Shown piece after piece: positions 25,826 to 34,916 of a stretch of DNA of 64,000 nucleotides (within the stretch, counting starts at the first letter, position 1; every line of letters starts with the position of its first letter). Made by a program: the position numbers and the translations under genes. Source of the DNA: Clostridiales bacterium (GTDB lineage: Bacteria > Bacillota > Clostridia > Saccharofermentanales > DTU023); assembly GCA_004556455.1 (NCBI GenBank), contig SFGY01000003.1, positions 62,001 to 126,000 of the forward strand, in the 5' to 3' direction. A model generated the notes under the pieces. It saw only the letters and a program-made list of their open reading frames with translations, was not told where the DNA came from and did no database searches.

Positions 25826-27631
25826 ATGTTTTTAAAAAATTTTTCCATCTATCTGCCCGCGGCGGATCGCTATTTGGTCAGGGATTTAAGTTTTTCTCTG
25901 CAGCCTCAGGATAAATGTGCCCTGATTGGCGAGGAAGGCAATGGCAAATCCACGCTCCTTGCTTTGATGCAGGGTCAGGATCTCAGCTCTTATGTTCAGG
26001 TGACGGGGGAGCTCGATAGAGAGGGCGCATTCATTGCGCGCTTGCCTCAGAGTTTAAGTGCTGAGGACTTGAAAAAGGATCCCGGCACGTTTCTCTGGGA
26101 ACAGTTCCCTGATTTCGATCTGGATTATGGCCTTTTCTATCGCCTGCTGGATGAGCTGAAACTCGACGATGGACTGCTACACAGCTCAGTAAGTCTGGGA
26201 CAGCTTTCCGGTGGGGAGAGGATAAAAATTCTCCTTCTCCTTGTGCAGCTCAAAAAGCCAGATATATATCTTTTAGACGAGCCGAGCAACAATCTTGACT
26301 TCGAGGGGCTGGAGGCTTTAGAGCAGTTTATCTCCAAAAGTGACAAAGCTCTGATTTTTGTTTCACACGATGAGCTTCTTCTGGAAAATTGTGCCAACGC
26401 GATTTTACATATCGAGCATTTGGGCCCTGAACTCATCCCCCGGCAGACCTTTGTCCGAACAAGCTACAGCGACTACCGCAGCAGGCATCTGCAGCGCTAC
26501 CAGAGGGAAATGAGCCTGGCGAAAAAGGAGCGAAGTCAGTTTGACGCCAAAATGCGGCGTCATCAGCAAATTTTCGAACGCGTGCAGCATGAATTGCGAG
26601 AAGTATCCCGAAAGGATCCCGAAAGCGCGAAAAACCTTAAAGATAAGATGCGTTCGGTCAAGGCCCAGGAACATCGCTACAACAAAGAAGCGGAGAACTT
26701 GCGGGCAAAACCCCTGAAGGAGCGACCCATTCGCCTGGACTTTGAGGAAGATCTTGAGCTGCCCCACAGCAGTAAAGAAATTCTCAACCTGAGCCTTGAT
26801 GAACTGCGTGTGGGCGACCATTTGCTCCTTCATTCCGGTCAATGTCAGGATGTCAGCATAACAAGGGTGGAAGGCAAGAGAACGGCACCGCTCGACTTAA
26901 AGCGCCTTGATAGGATCGGCGTGGAGGCCCGTGAAACAAGGGGGGTGAGTGCGCATGAGTTTCGCAGCACAGTCGGGAGCGAGGATAAGCTTTGCAGTGA
27001 GGCCGCAGAAAAAGACGAGCATTATTGCGCCGTGGGGAGTCAAGCTAATGAAGCGGCAAACGCTGCAAAGAAAGGCCGCCTGCTCAGCCGTCATATTGAT
27101 TTGAAAATCCGTGGGGTGGAAAGGATCTGTATCGTGGGTCGAAACGGCTGTGGTAAAAGTACCCTGCTGAACATCATTCGCCAAAAGATGCAGGAAAATC
27201 ATATCTCCCTGGCCTATATGCCTCAGGATTACTTTGATGCGATGGATCCGGGGCAGACCGCCATCGACTTTCTCAGCCGTTCCGCCTATAAAAGCGAACA
27301 TACCGCTGTCCGCACTTTTTTAGGTTCACTGGAATTTCGCCCTGAGGAAATGTTTCTGCCTCTGGGCCAGCTTTCCGGGGGACAGCGCGCCAAACTCTAC
27401 CTGGCCAAAATGGTCTTCTCAGAAGCCGGATATTTGCTTCTGGACGAACCCACACGCAATCTTTCTCCGCTCTCTGCCCCTAAGTTTCGTGCTGCCCTGA
27501 GCAGGTATATGGGCGGCATCATTGCAGTATCGCATGATCGCAAATTTATCCGCGAGCTGTTTGACAAAGTCTATCGTCTGGATGAGGAAGGTCTGCACCT
27601 TTTAGATCCGGACAAAATCGCCGCAATCTAA
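25826..27631 (+). CDS. ABC-F family ATPase, possible ribosome protection protein
   Basis: Cytosolic protein of 601 residues with two ATPase domains and no membrane segment. Domain 1 has Walker A GEEGNGKSTLL, signature LGQLSGGERIKI and Walker B IYLLDEPSNNLD. Domain 2 has GRNGCGKSTLL, LGQLSGGQRAKLYLAKM and LLLDEPTRNLSPLSAP. ABC-F proteins bind the ribosomal E site; some give resistance to antibiotics of the large subunit. The DEPTRNLSPLS form is seen in Lsa/Vga/Msr-like members, but I cannot tell resistance from housekeeping types by eye. The linker region is long, with a basic coiled coil (about residues 220-300), followed by a poorly conserved insertion (about 370-420). The upstream leader ORF and hairpin favour antibiotic-induced control. 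Confidence 0.88.
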   Translation: MFLKNFSIYLPAADRYLVRDLSFSLQPQDKCALIGEEGNGKSTLLALMQGQDLSSYVQVTGELDREGAFIARLPQSLSAEDLKKDPGTFLWEQFPDFDLDYGLFYRLLDELKLDDGLLHSSVSLGQLSGGERIKILLLLVQLKKPDIYLLDEPSNNLDFEGLEALEQFISKSDKALIFVSHDELLLENCANAILHIEHLGPELIPRQTFVRTSYSDYRSRHLQRYQREMSLAKKERSQFDAKMRRHQQIFERVQHELREVSRKDPESAKNLKDKMRSVKAQEHRYNKEAENLRAKPLKERPIRLDFEEDLELPHSSKEILNLSLDELRVGDHLLLHSGQCQDVSITRVEGKRTAPLDLKRLDRIGVEARETRGVSAHEFRSTVGSEDKLCSEAAEKDEHYCAVGSQANEAANAAKKGRLLSRHIDLKIRGVERICIVGRNGCGKSTLLNIIRQKMQENHISLAYMPQDYFDAMDPGQTAIDFLSRSAYKSEHTAVRTFLGSLEFRPEEMFLPLGQLSGGQRAKLYLAKMVFSEAGYLLLDEPTRNLSPLSAPKFRAALSRYMGGIIAVSHDRKFIRELFDKVYRLDEEGLHLLDPDKIAAI

Positions 27632-27637
27632 TTCCAG

Positions 27638-27678
27638 AAGTGCGATCCAGCTGCGACAGGGGTGCTGTGCACTTTTTA
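27638..27678 (+). terminator. probable terminator after the ABC-F gene
   Basis: AAGTGC (27638-27643) and GCACTT (27669-27674) form an outer stem with an inner CAGC/GCTG pair, followed by TTTTT. It sits 7 bases after the stop codon. Confidence 0.65.
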
Positions 27679-27749
27679 GTTTGGCCATTTAGGGCTGAGC
27701 GCAGTTTAGTGAGGAGGCTGTGGTGTATTAGATACTGGGCACACTTTAG

Positions 27750-29633
27750 CTACGGTGAATAGACGATGAGTTCGCAGTCGGAGAGTGTCAGGTAGCCGAT
27801 GTTGGGAACGCGGATGTCGATGTCTTCATCGAAGTTTTCGTTTTTGAAGATTTCCTTGATGTTCTGGTGGGTGACATCGGCCAGGAGGGCGTAGTAGCCG
27901 CCGAATTCGTTCAGGGGATGCAGGGTGTAGTCGCCCTGGAGGAGGTCGACGCCGAGGGAATAGGTGCCTGGTGGCAGGATCTCGGTGCCGTCCGGCACTT
28001 CGGGGGCGTCTTTTTCGCGCAGCAGAATGCCGCTGTTAAAGCTGAGGAAAAGTCCTTTATCGACGCGGATGTATTCGCGGTTAAAGTTGGTGCCTGAGGC
28101 GACGAGATGGTCTTTGTCGCCCTCTTTGTTTTTGGCGACGGTGAAGAGAAATTCTTTGCCCAGAATACAGTAGGTGCCGGCTTCGATGTCTTTTCCGGCT
28201 TCGTAAGTGCCGGGCAGCCAGGCTTCGGTGTCCTTGGGTATGTCGTATTTCACTTTGAGTTCGTCGAGACTGAGTTCGCTTTCGTCGACTTCTGTGGACT
28301 CACTTTGTTGTACGCTGCTCTTTTTGGAGTCGGCTTCTTCAGAGTTGGCTTCATCGGACTTGGTTTTTGGAGAAGCCTCGTCTTGCCCTTTTTCCGCGGT
28401 CGTATCTTTTTTCAGGGATTTTTCTTCTTCGCCTGCTTTATCGCCAGGGCTATCCTCAGGTTTCGCCTCCTGGCGATTTTTGGCCTGATCTGTTTTTTCG
28501 CTCTTTTCGGCTTCGCCGCTTTTCCCGAGCTTGTCGGTCTTGTTGGCTTTATCGGCCTGAGCAACTTGATCGGCCTTATTCGTCAAGGCAGTTTTTTCAC
28601 TAGAATCCGGCTGCTTGTTCGAAGCATTTTCGGATTTTTCTGCTGCCTTCTGCTCCTTTTCTGAGTTTGATTTGTCCTCGGGAGATTGGGCTTTTGCTCC
28701 TTCTTTCAGGGCTGTGTCGCCTTTTTTGTTGTCGGGCTCGACGGCTTTATTGCCGGAAGCTTCGGCGGCACCGGCCTGGTTCTGGCCATCCGCGTTTTTG
28801 TCTGAGACTTCCGTGTCAGGCGTTGGACTTGTCTTTGCGCTATCTGGGGCGAGGCCTTCAAAGTTGTTTTCTTTTTTGCGCAGATCGATCTGTTTGTCGA
28901 TGCTGAGAGTTTTGTAAAGGAAAAAGGCGCCGACGGTCAGAAGCAGCACGAGACCCATGACAATGAAAGGGAGAAAATTGCGACTGGGCTTGCCGTTCTC
29001 ATAAAATTCATCGAAGGCATCGTTGCTGGCGCGTGAATCTGTTTTCTTATCTTCCGGCTGGGTGTCCTCAGTATCTTCGGTTTCTTCAGTGTGTTCAGCA
29101 CGCTCGCTTTCTTCAGTATTTACAGTTTCCTCAGACCAGGCTACTGCTTCCGGCATACTTTCCATTTTGTCAGCGTCGTTTTCGCCAGCGCCGAAGCCAT
29201 CGGTGCCGCCGACGTCAGTGTAGGGCAAGCTCTCGCTTCTACCAGCTGGCGCGAAATCTTTGTCGCTGCAAGCTGTGCTGTCGTCCCAATCAGCGCTGCC
29301 ATGATCGGCTTCACCGAGGTCCGAGGCTGATAAAGCCTGGCTTTCACGTTCAACAACATCTGTCTCACCATGGTTAGCGTCACTGACCGCATCGTTGTTG
29401 ACAGCTGCTTTAAGGATATCTGCTTCGACGGCATCTGCAGTTTCGGAACTTTGGCTTTCTCCGAGGGCTGTGTCCTCAGTTCCTGGACTTTGGCTTTCGC
29501 CGAGGACTGTGTCCTCTTCTCTGGCATCGGCAAAGCTGCTGGGAACGTCTTTCAGCTTCGCGCCGCAGTAAGGGCAGACGGCCGCTTTTGCTCCGACCAG
29601 ACCGCCGCAGTTTTTGCAAAACATCATGCTCAT
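27750..29633 (-). CDS. zinc-ribbon membrane protein with duplicated C-terminal PGTY domain
   Basis: Unknown function. Residues 1-28 form a zinc ribbon (MFCKNCGG and VCPYCGAKL). Residues 30-215 are acidic and low complexity. A single membrane segment lies at about 220-242 (FLPFIVMGLVLLLTVGAFFLY). Residues 250-460 are a Lys, Glu and Ser rich linker. The last 160 residues contain two related units, WLPGTYEAGKDIEAGTYCI and LPPGTYSLGVDLLQGDYTL. The topology would place the ribbon in the cytoplasm and the repeated beta domain outside. AGAGG precedes the first ATG (29633). The long low-complexity linkers could let it span the wall. It stands alone between terminators and the serine hydrolase gene. 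Confidence 0.75.
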   Translation of the reverse strand: MSMMFCKNCGGLVGAKAAVCPYCGAKLKDVPSSFADAREEDTVLGESQSPGTEDTALGESQSSETADAVEADILKAAVNNDAVSDANHGETDVVERESQALSASDLGEADHGSADWDDSTACSDKDFAPAGRSESLPYTDVGGTDGFGAGENDADKMESMPEAVAWSEETVNTEESERAEHTEETEDTEDTQPEDKKTDSRASNDAFDEFYENGKPSRNFLPFIVMGLVLLLTVGAFFLYKTLSIDKQIDLRKKENNFEGLAPDSAKTSPTPDTEVSDKNADGQNQAGAAEASGNKAVEPDNKKGDTALKEGAKAQSPEDKSNSEKEQKAAEKSENASNKQPDSSEKTALTNKADQVAQADKANKTDKLGKSGEAEKSEKTDQAKNRQEAKPEDSPGDKAGEEEKSLKKDTTAEKGQDEASPKTKSDEANSEEADSKKSSVQQSESTEVDESELSLDELKVKYDIPKDTEAWLPGTYEAGKDIEAGTYCILGKEFLFTVAKNKEGDKDHLVASGTNFNREYIRVDKGLFLSFNSGILLREKDAPEVPDGTEILPPGTYSLGVDLLQGDYTLHPLNEFGGYYALLADVTHQNIKEIFKNENFDEDIDIRVPNIGYLTLSDCELIVYSP

Positions 29634-29747
29634 GGGCCTCTTTTCTATACTATTCGTGGTCTCTCCCTTGCCGACGCGGCGTTGCTCAGTCTGTCAGCGA
29701 TGTATGTACTGATAGGCTGCAGCACAAGGGGTCCTGGACTATGCCGC

Positions 29748-30677
29748 TCAGCTCAGTCGGGGCAGAATTTCACGATTGACGCAGGCGATGATCTCGTAAG
29801 GAACCAGTTCCTCACGCGCCGTCAGGGTGATGGCGGCCCGCTCATCGGGATAAATCAGGGCAAACTGGCCGTAGAGTCCGTCGGCGCGCCAGGAATTTTT
29901 GTGCGTGCACTTCCAAACCTGATAGCCATAACCCTGCTGGCACTCTTCTTCCTCAAAGTCCTCCGCGGTGGGGACGAGATCTTCGTGCATCGCGCGGAGG
30001 TAGTCGGCGGAAAGCAGGTGCTTATCCTGCCACACCCCTTCCTGCAGAAGGAAGCGGGCAAAACGCGCAAATTCTTCCGTCTTAAGGTAAAGTCCGGTCG
30101 CCGCCAGTGGGTGTCCGCAGGGGCAGAGGTTCCAGTGCACGTTAGCGATGCGCAGGGGCTGAAAGAGCCGTTCGTCGAGGTAGTCTCTCAGGTTCTGGCC
30201 GGAAACCTTCTCTATCGTGCGTCCAAGCAGATAGCTGTTGTAGTTGCAGTAGCGGAAAACCGTGTTGACCTCATGTTTGAGGGGGCGGCGGAAAAAGTCT
30301 TCGAGATAATCGGGATGCTGTCCCGGATCTTCCGGATAGTGAAAAAGGCTCCGGCCCTTGCCTGAGCGCATGTGCAGGAGATCGACAAGGCGAATTTTTT
30401 CCATGCCCGGCGCGGAGATTGCCCGCATTTCGGGAAAAAAGTCGAGAACATGATCTTCCAGCGAAAAGCGCCCTTCGTCCACGGCCATGCCGACAGCCAC
30501 CGAAGTAAAAGTTTTGGAGCCGGAGTAAATGTTTTCCCGGGTCGGCTCTAGAAAGGCATGCATCAGCGGCTCATTCCCCTCAAGGTAAACATGAATCTGA
30601 CGCAGATGCAAATGCTTTTCCAGGCAGGCCAGGCGAAAGCCATCGAAAAGTGAAGCTGGCAGTGTTGAACGACGCAT
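29748..30677 (-). CDS. serine hydrolase, beta-lactamase class C/DD-peptidase family
   Basis: 309-residue protein with the S-x-x-K motif (SGSKTFTS, about residues 52-59) and the Y-x-N motif in YCNYNSYLLGRTIEKVSG. PLRIANVHWNLCPCGHPLAATG is typical of the esterase/lactamase group. The third motif is not obvious; HKNSWRADGLYGQ may stand in its place. No signal peptide is visible, so it is probably cytoplasmic, as with many esterase-like members. The ATG at 30677 has only a weak purine-rich site. Possible roles are hydrolysis of esters, D-peptides or beta-lactams; I cannot choose. Confidence 0.85.
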   Translation of the reverse strand: MRRSTLPASLFDGFRLACLEKHLHLRQIHVYLEGNEPLMHAFLEPTRENIYSGSKTFTSVAVGMAVDEGRFSLEDHVLDFFPEMRAISAPGMEKIRLVDLLHMRSGKGRSLFHYPEDPGQHPDYLEDFFRRPLKHEVNTVFRYCNYNSYLLGRTIEKVSGQNLRDYLDERLFQPLRIANVHWNLCPCGHPLAATGLYLKTEEFARFARFLLQEGVWQDKHLLSADYLRAMHEDLVPTAEDFEEEECQQGYGYQVWKCTHKNSWRADGLYGQFALIYPDERAAITLTAREELVPYEIIACVNREILPRLS

Positions 30678-30799
30678 TTATTTCACGCTCTTTCGTTTTT
30701 CTCTCTTGCCGCGATCCTTTTAAACAGAACACAGTCCGTTTGCCCTCCGGGCTGGGAGATGCGTGCAAAATACAACAAATCTTATTTTCAGCAGGACGA

Positions 30800-32548
30800 T
30801 TATTCCGCTTCAAGCGGAATAAAGCTGAAGCGGGTGACGTCAAAGAGGCCCATATCGGTGAGTTTCAGCTCGGGTATGACGGGCAGAGACATAAAGCAGA
30901 GGGTCATGACGGGTTCGATATGGGGGTTGACGCCGAGTTTTTCGACGGCGATGCGGTTGACTTCGGCGAGCTTTTCGGCAACCCATTCACCACTCTGATC
31001 GCTCATGAGGCCGGCAACAGGCAGGGGCATTTCGCCCAGAATCTGACCTTTGTTGACGAGAGCTACGCCTCCGCCCATACGCACGAGGGCTTCGACGGCA
31101 AGAGCCATGTCGTGATCGTTGCGCCCGGCCACGATGACGTTGTGAGAATCGTGGGCGATGGAGAGGGCGACGGCGCCTTCTTTGAGGCCGTAACCTTTGA
31201 GCAGGCCGACGGCGACATTGCCGGTCAGCTTATGGCGTTCGACCACGGCCACTTTGATGATGTCGGCAGAGGGATCGGGGATAAAGTCGCCTGCGACGTT
31301 GCGTTGAACCTTCGCGATGGTGTTTTTGCTGAGCACACCGCCCGGCTGAATTTCGATCACATGGACGCGATCGCTTTTCAGGGGCAGGCGGAAGCGGGCT
31401 TCGGAGAAGTCTTTGAGGTGAACGGAGGCCTTGACGGCACGGTCGTCGGCGCGTTCGACGGGCAGGAGATAGCGGCCGTCGCGGGCGGCTTCGCGGCCAT
31501 CGAGGAAGACCTGAACGGCTTTGAAATCCCGGAGGTCCTGCATCAGGGTGATGTCAGCCCGGCGTCCGGGAACGAGAGCTCCGCGGTCCTTGAGTCCAAA
31601 GGCCTCAGCGGTGTTCAGGGTGGCCATGCGGATGGCCGTGAGAGGATCCAGCCCTGCGCGCACGCAGCGGCGCAGATGGTCGTCCAGGTGGCCTTCGCTG
31701 AGAATGGTGTGAGCCTGCCGGTCGTCGGAGCAGAGGAGGCAACGGCGGCTGTTTTCGGCAGTGACTCCGGGCAGCAGACGGTCGAGGTCGTGGCAGGCGC
31801 TGCCGCGGCGCAGGAGGACAAACATGCCGCGGGCGATGCGCTCCTGCATCTCGGCCACGGTGCTGCACTCGTGGTCGGCGAGAATCCCGGCGGAGGCGTA
31901 AGCGTTCAGCGCTTTGCCGCTGAGGCCGGGGCTGTGGCCGTCGATCAGTTTGCCGCGATCTTTCGCGGCGAGCAGTTTATTCAGACTATCTTCGCTGGCA
32001 TTGACGATGCCGGGAAAATTCATGAATTCAGCGAGGCCACGAAGCTCAGGATCTTCGAGAATTTCTTCCATATCCTCAGCGGTGATCGTGGCTCCGGCGT
32101 GTTCAAAGGGCGTGGCGGGAACGCAGGAGGGCAGCAGGTATTCGATGTGCAGGGCTGCTTTGGCAGCGGCCCGGCGCATGTAGTCGAGGCCCTCACGCCC
32201 GGCGACATTGACAATTTCGTGAGGGTCGGCGATGAGGGTGCCGGTGCCCAGAGGCACGAGCAGGCGGCTCAGTTCTTCGGGCGTGCACATGGAGGATTCA
32301 ACATGAATATGCGCGTCGATCAGGGCGGGCAGGGCATAGAGACCCTGGGCATCGATTTCGACTTCGCCTTCGTAAAGACCCGGGGCATCGGCAGCGGCAA
32401 TCTGCTGGCCGGCGATGGCAATCTCGCCCTCGCGGATTTCCCCGCTGCAAACGTCGACAATGCGGCAGTTTTTGATTAATAGGTCGGCTTTCACGCGTCC
32501 GGCAGCCACATCCAGAAGATGCTTGAGGCTTTTAAAATTTTCTTTCAT
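30800..32548 (-). CDS. ade: adenine deaminase
   Basis: Metal-dependent amidohydrolase turning adenine into hypoxanthine for purine salvage. The family motifs are present: ALPALIDAHIHVESSM (metal-binding His pair), GTGTLIADPHEIVNVAG, and the C-terminal IAHDSHNVIVAGRNDHDMA with GGVALVNKGQ. The length of 582 residues is normal for bacterial Ade. The ATG at 32548 follows AAGGAAA. The opposite strand is open over nearly the whole gene (609 codons), but that is a compositional shadow. The gene is followed by the serine hydrolase on the same strand, 122 bases downstream. Confidence 0.95.
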   Translation of the reverse strand: MKENFKSLKHLLDVAAGRVKADLLIKNCRIVDVCSGEIREGEIAIAGQQIAAADAPGLYEGEVEIDAQGLYALPALIDAHIHVESSMCTPEELSRLLVPLGTGTLIADPHEIVNVAGREGLDYMRRAAAKAALHIEYLLPSCVPATPFEHAGATITAEDMEEILEDPELRGLAEFMNFPGIVNASEDSLNKLLAAKDRGKLIDGHSPGLSGKALNAYASAGILADHECSTVAEMQERIARGMFVLLRRGSACHDLDRLLPGVTAENSRRCLLCSDDRQAHTILSEGHLDDHLRRCVRAGLDPLTAIRMATLNTAEAFGLKDRGALVPGRRADITLMQDLRDFKAVQVFLDGREAARDGRYLLPVERADDRAVKASVHLKDFSEARFRLPLKSDRVHVIEIQPGGVLSKNTIAKVQRNVAGDFIPDPSADIIKVAVVERHKLTGNVAVGLLKGYGLKEGAVALSIAHDSHNVIVAGRNDHDMALAVEALVRMGGGVALVNKGQILGEMPLPVAGLMSDQSGEWVAEKLAEVNRIAVEKLGVNPHIEPVMTLCFMSLPVIPELKLTDMGLFDVTRFSFIPLEAE

Positions 32549-33298
32549 GCTGTTTCCTTCTGACTTTCTTATGTGCTAAGAGCGCAGCTCTCAGCTCAGC
32601 TCTTTTTAAGGGCGGTCTCTTTGAGGGCTGTCCTGGCTGATGGCTCCTTAGGGTAGTCCACCATTTGGACGACCCTCTTAATACTTCAGATAGACATTAT
32701 TTAAAGCTCATTTTACCATTTTTTGTGCAAGCTGCCTCAGGGGCGGAAGGAAAAGCGATTGGCCTCACTGCGGCTGCAGCTTCAAAAACTAAGGTCCTCG
32801 GCCATATTGCAAGGTATAGTTCCATGCTTTGTCCTCTTGCACTCTATCCCTCAAATCCGTGCAGCCGAAGGACAAGCCCGCGCCCCATTTTGGTTTTTCT
32901 GATTTTCTTGCAAGCCTGTAACAAATGAGTGCCCATCCTGGTTTTCATGCAACGTTTCAACTAATAGGTGAGATACCTTTGGATTTTCTGATTTTCATGC
33001 AAGTTAGCAACTAATGGATGGGCCCCGCGTGCAAGTTTTAAAGTGGTGGATGGTTCGGCGTACAAGTTATCAAGTAGTGGATGGCTTAAGCCTTGGTTCG
33101 CTGAGGCTAACCATCCATTACTTGAAATTTTGTCCGAAAATCAGAAAAACCGAAATGAGAGCAGGATACCTGCCGAGCGAAGCCACGCTGATGCCGTCGC
33201 CAGCTGAGAATAACGGTACTTAGGTTGGTCTCCAGCCGTGTAAAATCATCCACACCTTGAAATTTTGTTCGAAAATCAATCTTGTCCGAAATAAAAAA
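32549..33298. repeat. gene-free region with degenerate direct and inverted repeats
   Basis: No gene was supported in about 750 bases. A unit like CTGATTTTCATGCAAGTTAG followed by CAACTAATGGATGGG recurs in varied form from 32890 to 33090. GGTTTTTCTGATTTTC near 32892 reappears inverted as GAAAATCAGAAAAACC near 33135. CAAGTAGTGGATGG at 33071 and CCATCCATTACTTG at 33111 form a long imperfect hairpin. AGGGTAGTCCA (32650) and TGGACGACCCT (32665) form another. This looks like a decayed non-coding repeat element. Confidence 0.6.
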
Positions 33299-33336
33299 GA
33301 CCTGTCTCGCTACACTTTCGTGTTTTGAGACAGGTC
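33293..33336 (-). terminator. Rho-independent terminator of the pyrBI operon
   Basis: On the minus strand GACCTGTCTC and GAGACAGGTC (plus 33327-33336 and 33299-33308) form a 10-bp stem followed by TTTTTT. It lies about 140 bases after the pyrI stop. Confidence 0.88.
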
Positions 33337-33477
33337 CCTCCATTCTATTTTGCTAAGTTGGGTCAGGAGATCATTCCTTAGCAGATGCAGGAGTTCACCC
33401 GATAGACCAGATGCAGATTTTGGCCAGAGAAAAAGCCTGCGACTTTGGGCTGGCCTTTGTACAACATTCGGCCGGGC

Positions 33478-33900
33478 CTATTTTTCTTCGGCCCGGGTGT
33501 CGCAGTAGATGCAGCGATAAGTGCCTTTTTCCTTGTCGGCCAGGCGGAAAACCTGCGGCAGCTCCTGCTCGATGGAGGAGATGCAGCGCGGGTTTTTGCA
33601 GCGGAGGACGCCCTTCAGCGTCTGGGGCAGCTGGGGGTGAAATTTCTCTGCGCGCTCGGCGTTATGGATGATATTGACGGTGATATGCGGATCGATGTAG
33701 CCGAGCAAGTCGAGATTGAGGTCGATGACCTTGCCAATTTTGAGAATATCTTTCTTGCCCAGTTTGCTGGAGCTGGCGTTTTTGATGATGGCGACCTCGC
33801 AGTCCAACTGGTCGAGCTGCAGATAGTCGTAAATCTGCATGGCTTTGCCCGCGGGAATGTGGTCGATAACAATGCCTTCGGAAATGGTGCCGATAATCAT
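33478..33900 (-). CDS. pyrI: aspartate carbamoyltransferase regulatory subunit
   Basis: Allosteric subunit that gives ATCase its nucleotide response. The 140-residue protein begins IGTISEGIVIDHIPAGKAM (nucleotide-binding domain). It ends with the zinc domain holding four Cys: CKNPRC at about residues 101-106 and YRCIYCD near 128-134. Both domains are complete. It lies 15 bases downstream of pyrB, in the same transcript, controlled by the PyrR attenuator ahead of pyrB. PyrI next to a PyrR-type leader combines allosteric and transcriptional feedback. Confidence 0.95.
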   Translation of the reverse strand: MIIGTISEGIVIDHIPAGKAMQIYDYLQLDQLDCEVAIIKNASSSKLGKKDILKIGKVIDLNLDLLGYIDPHITVNIIHNAERAEKFHPQLPQTLKGVLRCKNPRCISSIEQELPQVFRLADKEKGTYRCIYCDTRAEEK

Positions 33901-33915
33901 GTGAGCCTCCTTCGC

Positions 33916-34836
33916 TTAGGCCTTGGTGATGTGCAGGAGCTTCAGGATAAGCGCCATGCGGATGTATTTGCCGTTTTTCACCTGGCGGAAGTAAGCGGCG
34001 CGGGGGTCGCTGTCGACCGCGGTGGAAATCTCGTTGACGCGGGGCAGGGGGTGCAGGATCGTAAGATCTTTTTTGGCCGTCCTGAGTTTTTCGGGCGTCA
34101 GGATATAGCTGTCTTTGAGGCGAACATAATCGGCTTCGTTGAAGAAGCGCTCGCGCTGCACGCGCGTCATATAAAGGATATCAAGCTGAGGCATGGCCTC
34201 CTCGAGACTGCGCACTTCCTTATAGGGGATGTGCTGGCTTTCAAGGATGTCTTCACGGACAGATTCAGGGACGCGCAGTTCCTCGGGAGAAATCAGCACA
34301 AAACTGCAGCCTTCGTAACGGCTCATGGCGGCGATCAGAGAATGAACCGTGCGGCCGAACTTGAGGTCGCCGCAGCAGCCGATGACCATATGGTCCATGC
34401 GGCCTTTTTCGCGCGCGATGGTAATCATGTCGGTGAGCGTCTGCGTGGGGTGAAAATGCCCGCCGTCACCGGCATTGATGACCGGAATCTGCACGGCTGT
34501 GGAAGCCACATAAGGAGCGCCTTCTTTGGGATGACGCATGGCGATGATGTCCGCGAAACATTCCACGGTGCGGGCCGTGTCCGCGACGCTTTCGCCCTTG
34601 GCGGCCGAGCTGCTGTTGGCCTCGGAAAAGCCGATGATGGAGCCGCCAAGCTCCAGCATAGCCGATTCAAAGCTCAGGCGGGTGCGGGTGGAAGGCTCAT
34701 AAAAGAGCGTTGCCAGTTTTTTACCTTCGCAGAGATGGGCGTAGTCCGCGGGGTGGTCAATGATGTCGAGAGCGGTGGTGATCAGCTCTTGAATTTCTTC
34801 CCTGGACAATTGCCGAATGTCAATTAAATCTTTCAT
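33916..34836 (-). CDS. pyrB: aspartate carbamoyltransferase catalytic subunit
   Basis: First committed step of pyrimidine synthesis: carbamoyl phosphate plus aspartate to carbamoyl aspartate. The 306-residue protein shows the carbamoyl-phosphate motif FYEPSTRTRLSFESAM, the SSSAAKGESVADT loop, the 80s/240s loop parts YMTRVQRERF, and HPLPRVNEI. The ATG at 34836 follows CAGGAGGTTCGA. A frame reaching 34929 reads through the attenuator and is not coding. It forms an operon with pyrI. Confidence 0.96.
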   Translation of the reverse strand: MKDLIDIRQLSREEIQELITTALDIIDHPADYAHLCEGKKLATLFYEPSTRTRLSFESAMLELGGSIIGFSEANSSSAAKGESVADTARTVECFADIIAMRHPKEGAPYVASTAVQIPVINAGDGGHFHPTQTLTDMITIAREKGRMDHMVIGCCGDLKFGRTVHSLIAAMSRYEGCSFVLISPEELRVPESVREDILESQHIPYKEVRSLEEAMPQLDILYMTRVQRERFFNEADYVRLKDSYILTPEKLRTAKKDLTILHPLPRVNEISTAVDSDPRAAYFRQVKNGKYIRMALILKLLHITKA

Positions 34837-34889
34837 TCGAACCTCCTGTTTTTTTGCTTTTTCAGGAGAGAGTTGCTGCCGGCAGGCAT

Positions 34890-34916
34890 AAAAAAATCCT
34901 GCTCGGAAGCAAGATT
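34890..34916 (-). terminator. attenuator terminator in the pyrB leader
   Basis: On the minus strand AATCTTGCT, loop TCCG, AGCAGGATT (one G-U pair) is followed directly by a T run: a complete intrinsic terminator about 55 bases before the pyrB start. Its 5' arm overlaps the 3' arm of the antiterminator. Confidence 0.88.

Noticed and set aside
28107..28664. A 185-codon hydrophobic plus-strand ORF that looks like a membrane protein
   Set aside because: It is the complement of the Lys/Glu-rich linker of the zinc-ribbon protein; antisense of such codons gives Phe and Leu runs.
30650..32479. A 609-codon plus-strand ORF
   Set aside because: It lies opposite adenine deaminase, whose motifs are unmistakable; the product has no family pattern and no ribosome binding site.
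33445..34827. A 460-codon plus-strand ORF
   Set aside because: It is antisense to pyrI and pyrB and follows from their codon bias.
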